Source: JBEKDJ01 sp050014415
GTDB lineage: Bacteria; Desulfobacterota; BSN033; UBA1163
DNA length: 15,529 nt
Direction of reading: 5' to 3'
Assembly: GCA_050014415.1 (NCBI GenBank)
Contig: JBEKDJ010000094.1
Location: 1 to 15,529 of the forward strand
The notes under the pieces are model-generated. The model did no database searches, was not told the origin of the DNA, and saw only the letters and a list, made by a program, of their open reading frames with translations. Made by a program: the position numbers and the translations under genes. Below, one piece after another: positions 1-6,333 of this stretch. The stretch's first letter is position 1; every line of letters starts with the position of its first letter.

Positions 1-264
1 GTTCGAACAGAGACAGACCACAAGGAAGAACCCTATGGACAGCAGGCCCTTGAAGACTTGGGAGAAGAGGTCGATTCGATAGGCCCCGTGGAAAAGGGAT
101 GCGTCTGACCGAATGGTCACAAGGGTAACCACCACCCCAATGCCTGCGAGGAAGAGGGCTACCGAGAAATCACGCCTCCCGTTGTTGCCCATCATAGAGA
201 AGATAAGGAATACAGCGGCCACCGCAAGGAAGTAAATCTCCGGCGCGAGGATTAACCACTTCAT
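1..264 (-). CDS. nuoN: NADH-quinone oxidoreductase subunit N, N-terminal part (runs off the window)
   Basis: This is the first 88 codons of NuoN, the antiporter-like membrane subunit of complex I next to NuoK and NuoM. It starts MKWLILAPEIYFLAVAAVF and shows two to three hydrophobic segments, as at the start of the family; the LxxPE motif near residue 8 is typical. The ATG shares an ATGA overlap with the nuoM stop, so the two are probably translationally coupled, and a GGGAGGG Shine-Dalgarno lies 8 bases upstream inside nuoM. The frame stays open to the left edge. The transmembrane Lys and Glu residues of the proton path lie beyond the window and cannot be judged. Identity rests on the N-terminus plus its position after nuoM. 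Confidence 0.9.
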   Translation of the reverse strand, partial: MKWLILAPEIYFLAVAAVFLIFSMMGNNGRRDFSVALFLAGIGVVVTLVTIRSDASLFHGAYRIDLFSQVFKGLLSIGFFLVVCLCSN

Positions 265-1742
265 CGGGGCAACCCTCCCATGAATGGGATGACAGCCGTT
301 TGAATCAGATCCAGCATCAGTCTGGGGAATAGACCGAAGAGGACCATGGCTGCGACTAGGATCATCCTGGGCAGGCCGAGGCTGAAAGAGACGTCGGGAA
401 GACGAGCGTAGCGTTCATTCCGTGGCCCGTAGAAGGCCCTCTGCACCACCCGCAGCATGTAGAGGGCACTCAGAACAAGGGTGCAAATGGCCAGTGAGCC
501 TAGTGCAGGGTAGACCTTCAGGGCGGAGATGAAAACTGTTACTTCCGCCCAGAAACTGGCGAATCCTGGCACCCCCATCCCGGCTAGCGCCGCCACGATG
601 AAGTAACCCGAAGCCACCGGCATGACCCTGCTCATCCCGCCCAGATCCGGGATCAACTTGGTGTGCGTCTTGTCATAGATATAGCCCAGAGATGAGAAGA
701 GGAGGGCGGTCATGATGCCGTGGGCGAACATCTGGAAGACGGCCCCATTGAGTCCCTCCGCTGTGACCGTGGAGAGGCCCAATCCCACAATTCCCATGTG
801 GGAGACACTGGAAAAGGCTACGACATACTTGAGGTCGGTCTGAGTCAGTCCCACAAAGACACCATAAACAATGCCGATGGTCGCCAAAACGGCCATCACG
901 GGGGCCCAGTACTCCCAACCCAGAGGACAGAGAAAGATGCCTACTCGAAGGATTCCAAAAGCCCCTACCTTCATGAGGACGCCGGCGTGAAGCATGCTCA
1001 CCGAGGTAGGAGCGGCCACGTGGCCCACGGGCGACCAGGTATGAAAAGGCCAAACTCCTGCGAGGATCCCGAAGCCGAGGTAAAAGAGGAGAAAGGCGAA
1101 TTTCTGCTGTCCAGGCGTTATGGCCATCGGCTGCATGAGTGGCAGGATGTCGAAAGTTTGAAGCCCTGAGGCCACTGCCAGATACACAATGCCAGGGAGA
1201 ACTAAGGCGCTTCCTGCCAAAACATGAAGGAAGAGCTTGAGGGCTCCGTACTCCTTCCGCGTCGTCCCCCAAATGGCGATGAGGGGATACATGGGAAAGA
1301 GTGAGACGTCGAACCAGACAAACAGGAAGAACAAGTCCATACTCATAAAGAAGCCGAAGACGCCAAGTACGAGCACAAAGGCAAAGGCGAAGAACTCCTT
1401 GACCCGTTCTCGCAGTTCCCACATGGTCAGAACACCGGTGAAGTGCACAATCCCGGTGAGCAGGATCAGGGGAAGGTTGAAGCCGTCCGCCCCGTTGAAA
1501 TAATGAATTCCCAGCGGTTCCACCCACCTCAGTTTCTCTACGAACTGCAGGCCCCCATGCGCCCTGTCATACGCGCAAAAGACATAGATGGAAAGGGCCA
1601 GAGCGATCCCGGAAAAGACCAGGCTGACCCATTTGACCAGAGTCTCTCTCTCACGCGGAATAAACAGAATGACCAGAAGGCCCAACAGGCAACTAAAAAG
1701 GATGGCCGAAAGGAAGGGAAAATGGGCGAGTTCTATATTCAT
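261..1742 (-). CDS. nuoM: NADH-quinone oxidoreductase subunit M (antiporter-like), divergent at the proton-path residues
   Basis: NuoM (493 aa) is one of three Mrp-antiporter-like proton-translocating subunits in the complex I membrane arm, with about 14 predicted helices. It aligns well with E. coli NuoM, as I recall that sequence: Lys258, His315, His341 and Glu400 match E. coli K265, H322, H348 and E407 with identical spacing, and His234 matches H241. The TM5 Glu (E144) is Asp145 here. The TM7 Lys (K234), five residues before the Pro of the PFHTW motif, is Leu227. The usual LPDAH after PFHTW reads SPVGH. The ATG at 1742 has an AGGG 8 bases upstream, and the stop overlaps the nuoN start. Family identity is secure; how the altered residues affect pumping is unknown. 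Confidence 0.96.
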   Translation of the reverse strand: MNIELAHFPFLSAILFSCLLGLLVILFIPRERETLVKWVSLVFSGIALALSIYVFCAYDRAHGGLQFVEKLRWVEPLGIHYFNGADGFNLPLILLTGIVHFTGVLTMWELRERVKEFFAFAFVLVLGVFGFFMSMDLFFLFVWFDVSLFPMYPLIAIWGTTRKEYGALKLFLHVLAGSALVLPGIVYLAVASGLQTFDILPLMQPMAITPGQQKFAFLLFYLGFGILAGVWPFHTWSPVGHVAAPTSVSMLHAGVLMKVGAFGILRVGIFLCPLGWEYWAPVMAVLATIGIVYGVFVGLTQTDLKYVVAFSSVSHMGIVGLGLSTVTAEGLNGAVFQMFAHGIMTALLFSSLGYIYDKTHTKLIPDLGGMSRVMPVASGYFIVAALAGMGVPGFASFWAEVTVFISALKVYPALGSLAICTLVLSALYMLRVVQRAFYGPRNERYARLPDVSFSLGLPRMILVAAMVLFGLFPRLMLDLIQTAVIPFMGGLPR

Positions 1743-1772
1743 TTGTCAACCCTATGTAATTCAGATACCAGT

Positions 1773-1801
1773 GTAGGGAAAGGTTTCAAACCGTTCCCTA
1801 C
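1773..1801 (-). repeat. Strong hairpin at the nuoL stop codon
   Basis: A near-perfect inverted repeat sits in the nuoL-nuoM junction. GTAGGGAA (1773-1780) pairs with TTCCCTAC (1794-1801); inside it, after one mismatch, GGTTT (1782-1786) pairs with AAACC (1788-1792) around a single C. The nuoL stop codon (1798-1800) lies within one arm. No U-rich tract follows in the transcript sense, so it does not look like an intrinsic terminator. An mRNA stability or processing element, or a translational control hairpin, is more likely. Confidence 0.75.
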
Positions 1802-3681
1802 GCAAACAAAAAGTACAACGCCACCAAAGCCAAGGCTGCGAACATGACGAAAAGGTTGTACCTCAGTTTCCCAGACTGCAGAAAAGCGAGGAAACGACTG
1901 CTGTCCAGAGTGACTCTACAGAATCCGTCAATGCCATCGTTTATGACCCTGTTCTCGTTCTTGGTGCATCCCCTGGAAAGGATCCTGTCAATGACTGTGT
2001 CCACCACCCACCGGTATAAGTGGTCCAGATACCAACGTTGGATAAATAGCTCCCTGAGTGGTTGGACCCTTTCGACAAAACCGACTTGAAGGGCAGTGCT
2101 GCGGCCGAACTCGAACCAGGCTATGCCAATACCCAAGGCCGCCAGTCCCATGCTGAAGTAAGGAAGCCATACATGCCTCGAATCCAGGTAGCTGACTGTA
2201 GCCTTCAAGAGGAATTGGCGAACGGGAGTCTCTAGGAATCCCAACACCAGAGTCACACCAGCCAGAATGAGAAGCGGTAAACCCATGGCCCAGTAAAGGG
2301 TCCCCTTCCCCTCCATTCCATGATGGCCTGGCTCCTCCTGGATCTGTCCCCTCGGGAAGAGGATGATGAAAATCACACGAAAGGTGTAGTAGGCGGTGAG
2401 AAAGACACCGAGCAGCCCGGCTGCCAGCCAGACGGGGTTCTCCAGGCCGGCCAGCGCTGCAAGGATGACCTCTTTGCTGAAAAAGCCCGATAGCGGTGGC
2501 AGCCCGGAGAGGGCCGCAGCCGCTATGACCAAACACACCATGGGTGTTTTCAGCCGTCGGCCTCCGCGCATGGAGATCTCGTACACGTCGTTCGTCTCGT
2601 AAAGGTGGACCCAGACCCCGGAGCAGAGAAAGAGCAGTGCTTTGAAGCCCGCATGGGTGGTCAGATGGAAGCTCCCCGCGAAGAAACTCCCCGCGGCGAG
2701 CCCCATGATCATGAAGCCCAGCTGGCTGATGGTGGAGTAAGCCCACACTTGCTTGATGTCCCGGCTGACCATGGCCATGGTGGAGGCCAGGAGCATGGAG
2801 ACGGTGCCGATGGCCAGAAACACGGTCATCGCGTCCGCCGAGTGGCCAAGGAATGGAAACAGGCGGGCGAACAGATAGACACCTGCAGCCACCATGGTGG
2901 CGGAGTGGAACAGGGCGCTGACCGGTGTGGGACCCTCCATGGCGTCCGGCAGCCACGTCATCAGTGGAAACTGCGCGCTCTTGCCGACGATGCCACCGAA
3001 GATCAATAGCGCCGCCAGGGTCAGAAGGCCGGAGGGCATGCGGGACGCAGCCTCCGGGCTGTTCATTTCCAGGATTCCCAGATTCCCCAGGTGAAACAGC
3101 ACCAAGAGAAGACCAATGAAAAACGAGACGTCGCCCAGCCGGGTCATGACAAAGGCCTTCTTTCCCGCCTGGGTGGCGCTGAACTTCTCGTACCAGAAGC
3201 CAATAAGCAGATACGACGAAAGCCCGACTAGCTCCCAGAAGACGTAAAGTTGTAGCATGTCCGAGGAGATGCTCAAGGTCATCATCGCCCATGCGAAGAG
3301 GGACTGAAAGGCATAGTAGCGGGAGAAACCGGGGTCGCAAGCCATGTAGCCGAGGGAATAGACCTGAACAAGAAGGCTGATGGCCGCCACGAGGGACAGC
3401 ATGAGCAGGCTAAGTGGGTCGAGGAGGAACCCGAAGGGGATGGAGACATCGCCCGCGATGAGCCATTTGGCGGCATAGTGGATCGGCTGGGCGGCACCCC
3501 AGTGTCGAGCCAGCAGGAAGACAGACCCGGCGAGGGAGCCCGCGACCGCTGCGATGGCGATACCGCCCGAGAGGCGACGATGATTCCTGGTGAACGCGAT
3601 GATGAGCAGGAAAGAGATGAAAGGCAGCCACGTGGTCAGTATCGCCGCCATCAAACTCGGATCTTGTAGCGAGGAAGTCAT
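1798..3681 (-). CDS. nuoL: NADH-quinone oxidoreductase subunit L (antiporter-like, distal pump)
   Basis: NuoL (627 aa) is the most distal antiporter-like subunit of complex I, with about 16 helices and the long lateral helix at the C-terminus. The conserved proton-path residues are present: the TM5 Glu in FWELVGLSSYLL (Glu150), the TM7 Lys in GIVGKSAQFPL (Lys234), the TM8 His in PTPVSALFH (His259), and a Lys in the GFFSKEVIL motif of the later half. The family signature KSAQFPLMTWLPDAMEGPTP is nearly canonical. The ATG at 3681 has a GAGG about 11 bases upstream; an in-frame ATG ten codons on lacks an obvious ribosome site. It follows nuoK after 49 bases, and a hairpin covers its stop. In contrast to NuoM, its pump residues look intact. 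Confidence 0.97.
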   Translation of the reverse strand: MTSSLQDPSLMAAILTTWLPFISFLLIIAFTRNHRRLSGGIAIAAVAGSLAGSVFLLARHWGAAQPIHYAAKWLIAGDVSIPFGFLLDPLSLLMLSLVAAISLLVQVYSLGYMACDPGFSRYYAFQSLFAWAMMTLSISSDMLQLYVFWELVGLSSYLLIGFWYEKFSATQAGKKAFVMTRLGDVSFFIGLLLVLFHLGNLGILEMNSPEAASRMPSGLLTLAALLIFGGIVGKSAQFPLMTWLPDAMEGPTPVSALFHSATMVAAGVYLFARLFPFLGHSADAMTVFLAIGTVSMLLASTMAMVSRDIKQVWAYSTISQLGFMIMGLAAGSFFAGSFHLTTHAGFKALLFLCSGVWVHLYETNDVYEISMRGGRRLKTPMVCLVIAAAALSGLPPLSGFFSKEVILAALAGLENPVWLAAGLLGVFLTAYYTFRVIFIILFPRGQIQEEPGHHGMEGKGTLYWAMGLPLLILAGVTLVLGFLETPVRQFLLKATVSYLDSRHVWLPYFSMGLAALGIGIAWFEFGRSTALQVGFVERVQPLRELFIQRWYLDHLYRWVVDTVIDRILSRGCTKNENRVINDGIDGFCRVTLDSSRFLAFLQSGKLRYNLFVMFAALALVALYFLFA

Positions 3682-3730
3682 CGTTGGTTTGCCTCAGCGT
3701 CGTCCGGCCACCCCCACGGGCGGATCGGGA

Positions 3731-4036
3731 CTACCACTTCAGGATGTTGTAACGGTCCGGATCGATAGAGCCGGTTCGTCGATACACGCTGACCACCAGC
3801 GCCAGTCCTACGGAGACCTCGGCCGCAGCCACCGCGAGGATGAAGAGTACGAAGGCTTGGCCTTCCATGAGCTGCCAGCGCAAGGCCGCCGCGACGAAGG
3901 CGATGGCCGCCGCATTCATCATCACTTCCACACCAACGAGGGTCATGATCAGGTTTCGGTGGGCCACGAGGCAGACGAGGCCCATGGCGAAAATGAACCC
4001 TGCCAGAAGGAAGACATGGCCAAAGGGAACGATCAT
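3731..4036 (-). CDS. nuoK: NADH-quinone oxidoreductase subunit K
   Basis: NuoK (101 aa, the usual length) is a three-helix membrane subunit related to MrpC. It joins the antiporter-like subunits to the NuoA/J/H region and forms part of the central hydrophilic axis. The two transmembrane glutamates needed for coupling are both seen: Glu37 in TM2 (LVGVEVMMNAA) and Glu73 in TM3 (VAAAEVSVGLAL). The start overlaps the nuoJ stop by ATGA, with a GGAAGG ribosome site about 6 bases upstream, so it is probably coupled to nuoJ. Confidence 0.97.
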   Translation of the reverse strand: MIVPFGHVFLLAGFIFAMGLVCLVAHRNLIMTLVGVEVMMNAAAIAFVAAALRWQLMEGQAFVLFILAVAAAEVSVGLALVVSVYRRTGSIDPDRYNILKW

Positions 4037-4581
4037 GGGTGCCCTTCCTTCACTCCTATGGAGTTAATGCCTTGCTGCTCGGTATTGCCACCCACGTCTC
4101 TTCTCTTGCCAATCTGAATGATGGCCACCAGAGCAACGAGAAGCAGGATGGAGACGATCTCAATCGCCAGCCAGTACCTGTCAAATAGGAAATAACCGAA
4201 ATCGCGGGGCTGGACGACAGCGCTTTGGAGGATGATTCCGCTGCCGGGATCCTTGAAAACCATCGCAACAGCGATGGCAAGAAAGACGACTCCCAAGAGC
4301 GTGGCAGGTCCCCACTCAGATATCAGTCTTAGCTCGCCGGGGGATCGCTGGAACAGCATGATTGCAAAGAGAAAGAGGACCATGATTGCGCCTGCGTAGA
4401 GTATGACCATGAAGGCGGCCAGCAAAGGGGCCCCGAGAAGGAAGAAGAGGGCTGCTGTTCCCAGGAAGGCGACGATCAGATAGAGCACAGCATGAACAGG
4501 CTGCCGCCGGGTTATGGCGAGACCCGTAGCTACTAAGATGATGATGCCAAGCAAATAAAAGATAACAGCATAGAGAGTCAC
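4033..4581 (-). CDS. nuoJ: NADH-quinone oxidoreductase subunit J (GTG start)
   Basis: NuoJ is a five-helix membrane subunit whose TM3 takes part in the active/deactive change of complex I. Typical features are ITRRQPVHAVLYLIVAFLG and the TM3 stretch VILYAGAIMVLFLFAIML. The frame can be extended to a TTG at 4629, but the added residues come from a short tandem repeat and do not look like NuoJ. I prefer the GTG at 4581: a GGAG (4588-4591) lies 6 bases upstream, and the protein then starts with Met then TLYAVIFYLLG at 182 aa, close to the family norm. The C-terminal tail after the last helix is hydrophilic. The stop overlaps the nuoK start by four bases. Confidence 0.93.
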   Translation of the reverse strand: MTLYAVIFYLLGIIILVATGLAITRRQPVHAVLYLIVAFLGTAALFFLLGAPLLAAFMVILYAGAIMVLFLFAIMLFQRSPGELRLISEWGPATLLGVVFLAIAVAMVFKDPGSGIILQSAVVQPRDFGYFLFDRYWLAIEIVSILLLVALVAIIQIGKRRDVGGNTEQQGINSIGVKEGHP

Positions 4582-4595
4582 TTCAGTCTCCAATA

Positions 4596-4617
4596 TGGAA
4601 GATTGGAATAGTGGAAT
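4596..4617. repeat. Octamer tandem repeat in the nuoI-nuoJ junction
   Basis: In the minus-strand sense three units of eight bases follow one another with core (A/C)TTCCA: ATTCCACT, ATTCCAAT, CTTCCATA. On the plus strand TGGAA(T/G) recurs at 4596, 4604 and 4612. It lies in a 113-base AT-rich gap between the nuoI stop and the preferred nuoJ GTG. A further TTCCA on the plus strand at 4682-4686 faces the array in inverted sense but pairs only weakly. Nothing else is evident in the gap. Confidence 0.6.
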
Positions 4618-4694
4618 AAAGGGAAACAAGATTGGATGAATTTCAAGAATTTAGTTTCTTCAATGACCCATCTTGCCATTATTCCAAGTATTTT

Positions 4695-5222
4695 CTAAGG
4701 AAGATTGCTCTTTACATCAACAGGGTTCTCTTCAATAATATGAGTCCCTTTTCCCCCGACCATCGCCACTCCAGCGTAGCGATAGAAATTGTAGTCACTG
4801 TTTTTCCCTCCATGATTGACCAAAAGGTCCTCCTTTTCAGCCACAAGCTTCAAAACTTCGCGCTCACACGTCTCAAAATGAGGAGTGAGTTGGATGGCCA
4901 GTGTGGGACAAGCTTCTTCGCAAAGCCCGCAGTAAATACAACGGGCAAAGTTGATTCGGAACCATCGTGGATAACGACGGCCATCCTCACGCTGAGCCGA
5001 CTGCATGGAGATACAACTGACCGGGCAGACTGCAGAGCAGAGATAACAGGCAACGCAACGCTCACCTCCATCCGGGTCCCGAGTGAGGACGATCCTTGCC
5101 CTTGATCGCGCAGGTAATGGCCTCTTGTACTCAGGATATTGCTCTGTGATCGGTTTACGAAAAAGATGTTTAAAGGTGGTGGCAAAACCCGAGACGAACC
5201 CTTTGAACGATTCCTTAAACAT
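4695..5222 (-). CDS. nuoI: NADH-quinone oxidoreductase subunit I (two 4Fe-4S clusters)
   Basis: NuoI (175 aa) is the ferredoxin-like subunit of the connecting arm that carries clusters N6a and N6b and passes electrons from NuoG to N2 in NuoB. Two CxxCxxCxxxCP motifs are complete: Cys56, 59, 62, 66 and Cys95, 98, 101, 105. The N-terminal segment before them (about 50 residues, with FKxFxSGFATTFKHLFRKPIT) is the amphipathic helix region that rests on the membrane arm. It has the best Shine-Dalgarno of the operon, AGGAGG 8 bases before the ATG, overlapping the nuoH stop region 12 bases upstream. The C-terminal tail of about 60 residues has no motif I recognise. Confidence 0.97.
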   Translation of the reverse strand: MFKESFKGFVSGFATTFKHLFRKPITEQYPEYKRPLPARSRARIVLTRDPDGGERCVACYLCSAVCPVSCISMQSAQREDGRRYPRWFRINFARCIYCGLCEEACPTLAIQLTPHFETCEREVLKLVAEKEDLLVNHGGKNSDYNFYRYAGVAMVGGKGTHIIEENPVDVKSNLP

Positions 5223-5234
5223 TCCAGTCTCCTC

Positions 5235-6230
5235 CTAAGAATCCATCATTAGAATGACCGCCCCAGTGACCATGATATTGAGCAGGGCAACAGGGATCAG
5301 TATTTTCCAGCCCAGAGACATCAGCTGATCATACCTGAAGCGGGGTGAAGTTCCTCTTATCCAGATCATCACTAGTACGATCGCAAGAACCTTCACGATG
5401 AACCAAATGAGAGGAGGCAGGAAAGGACCGCGCCATCCCCCCAAGAAAAAGGCCGCCACTAATCCGCCAAGAACAATTAAAGTGATGTATTCACCCAAAA
5501 AGAAAAGTCCAAATCGCATGCCACTGTATTCCGTATGGTATCCGGCCACCAGCTCATTTTCAGCCTCTGGCATGTCAAAAGGAATTCGCTTGATCTCTGC
5601 CATGGCACTGACGAAAAAGATTAAAAAAGAAACTGGTTGCACTAGGATGAAAGGATAACGAGCCTGTGCATTGATAATATCTACTAAACTAAAGGATTGC
5701 GCCAGCATCACAACGGGAACCAAAGAAAGTCCGAGACTGAGTTCGTAGCTGATCATCTGGGCAGCACCACGAATCCCACCCAAGAGGCTATATTTTGAGT
5801 TGGAAGCCCATCCGCCTAAGGCAACCCCATAAACACCGAGAGAAGAAAGGGCAACTACGAAAAGTAAGGCGACATTCAGATCCGTGATGACCATGGGGAT
5901 AGGTCTGCCCCAAAGCGTAAACCTATTTCCAAATGGGATGACGGCAAAAATGAGCATTGCCGTTGAGCCCCCGACTGCCGGGGCCAGGAGAAAGATAGCC
6001 TTGTCCGCAGCTCCAGGTACCGTGTCTTCTTTTGTAACCAGCTTAATGAGATCGGCAAATAGCTGAAGCAGCCCGAATCGACCAGCCCGATTTGGACCGT
6101 AGCGGACCTGCAGTCTGCCGATCAGTTTGCGCTCAACCCAAACCAAATATCCGGCTACCAGAAGCAATGCGAAAAGCACTACTCCAAGTTTGATGACCAG
6201 TAGAATAAGTCCAGCAATCCAGGTTTCCAT
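5235..6230 (-). CDS. nuoH: NADH-quinone oxidoreductase subunit H
   Basis: NuoH (331 aa from this start) is the membrane subunit that, with NuoB and NuoD, forms the quinone chamber. Signatures are ERKLIGRLQVRYGPNRAG (about residues 33-50), the conserved acidic loop EIKRIPFDMPEAENELVAGY, and HTEYSGMRFGLFFLGEY; about eight helices are predicted. The frame is open to a TTG at 6329, which would add 33 residues rich in Pro, Lys and Arg translated from an intergenic repeat. The ATG at 6230 gives METWIAGLILLVIKLG, matching the usual first helix, so I chose it. A purine run (GGGGGAAG) lies about 9 bases upstream, at the edge of the repeat hairpin. Confidence 0.96.
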   Translation of the reverse strand: METWIAGLILLVIKLGVVLFALLLVAGYLVWVERKLIGRLQVRYGPNRAGRFGLLQLFADLIKLVTKEDTVPGAADKAIFLLAPAVGGSTAMLIFAVIPFGNRFTLWGRPIPMVITDLNVALLFVVALSSLGVYGVALGGWASNSKYSLLGGIRGAAQMISYELSLGLSLVPVVMLAQSFSLVDIINAQARYPFILVQPVSFLIFFVSAMAEIKRIPFDMPEAENELVAGYHTEYSGMRFGLFFLGEYITLIVLGGLVAAFFLGGWRGPFLPPLIWFIVKVLAIVLVMIWIRGTSPRFRYDQLMSLGWKILIPVALLNIMVTGAVILMMDS

Positions 6231-6320
6231 ACTTCTGATCTTCCCCCTCTCCCTTGATGGGAAAGGGTCGGGGTGAGGGTGCTTTATCCCTTCTCGCCAG
6301 GGGAGGGGAGTTTTTGGGGT
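6231..6320. repeat. G/C-rich palindromic intergenic repeat between nuoG and nuoH
   Basis: The junction is a run of C-rich and G-rich blocks. A clear hairpin is CCCTCTCCC (6245-6253), loop TTGAT, GGGAAAGGG (6259-6267), nine base pairs with one G-T type pair in RNA. A second set of blocks (GGGGTGAGGG near 6270; GGGGAGGGGAG near 6300-6310) flanks it. The layout resembles the element at 14169-14216 before the MmgE/PrpD gene, so both are probably copies of one genome-wide repeat. On the nuoH mRNA the hairpin ends about 14 bases before the start codon. Confidence 0.7.
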
Positions 6321-6333
6321 GACTAGCAAAAGT

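Noticed and set aside
1773..1801. Intrinsic terminator between nuoL and nuoM
   Set aside because: The stem is strong, but no run of U follows in the transcript and nuoM and nuoN continue the operon.
2959..2961. NuoL PLMTW with Met241 where many homologues have His
   Set aside because: I am not certain that His is invariant at this place in NuoL; the main pump residues Glu150, Lys234 and His259 are intact.
1988..3340. Long open frame (450 codons) on the minus strand within nuoL
   Set aside because: It lies in another frame of a clearly conserved NuoL and its translation is Arg/Pro/His-rich with no family signature; a shadow of high G+C coding DNA.
6231..6329. N-terminal extension of nuoH to a TTG
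   Set aside because: The residues are translated repeat DNA; the ATG at 6230 begins at the usual first helix.
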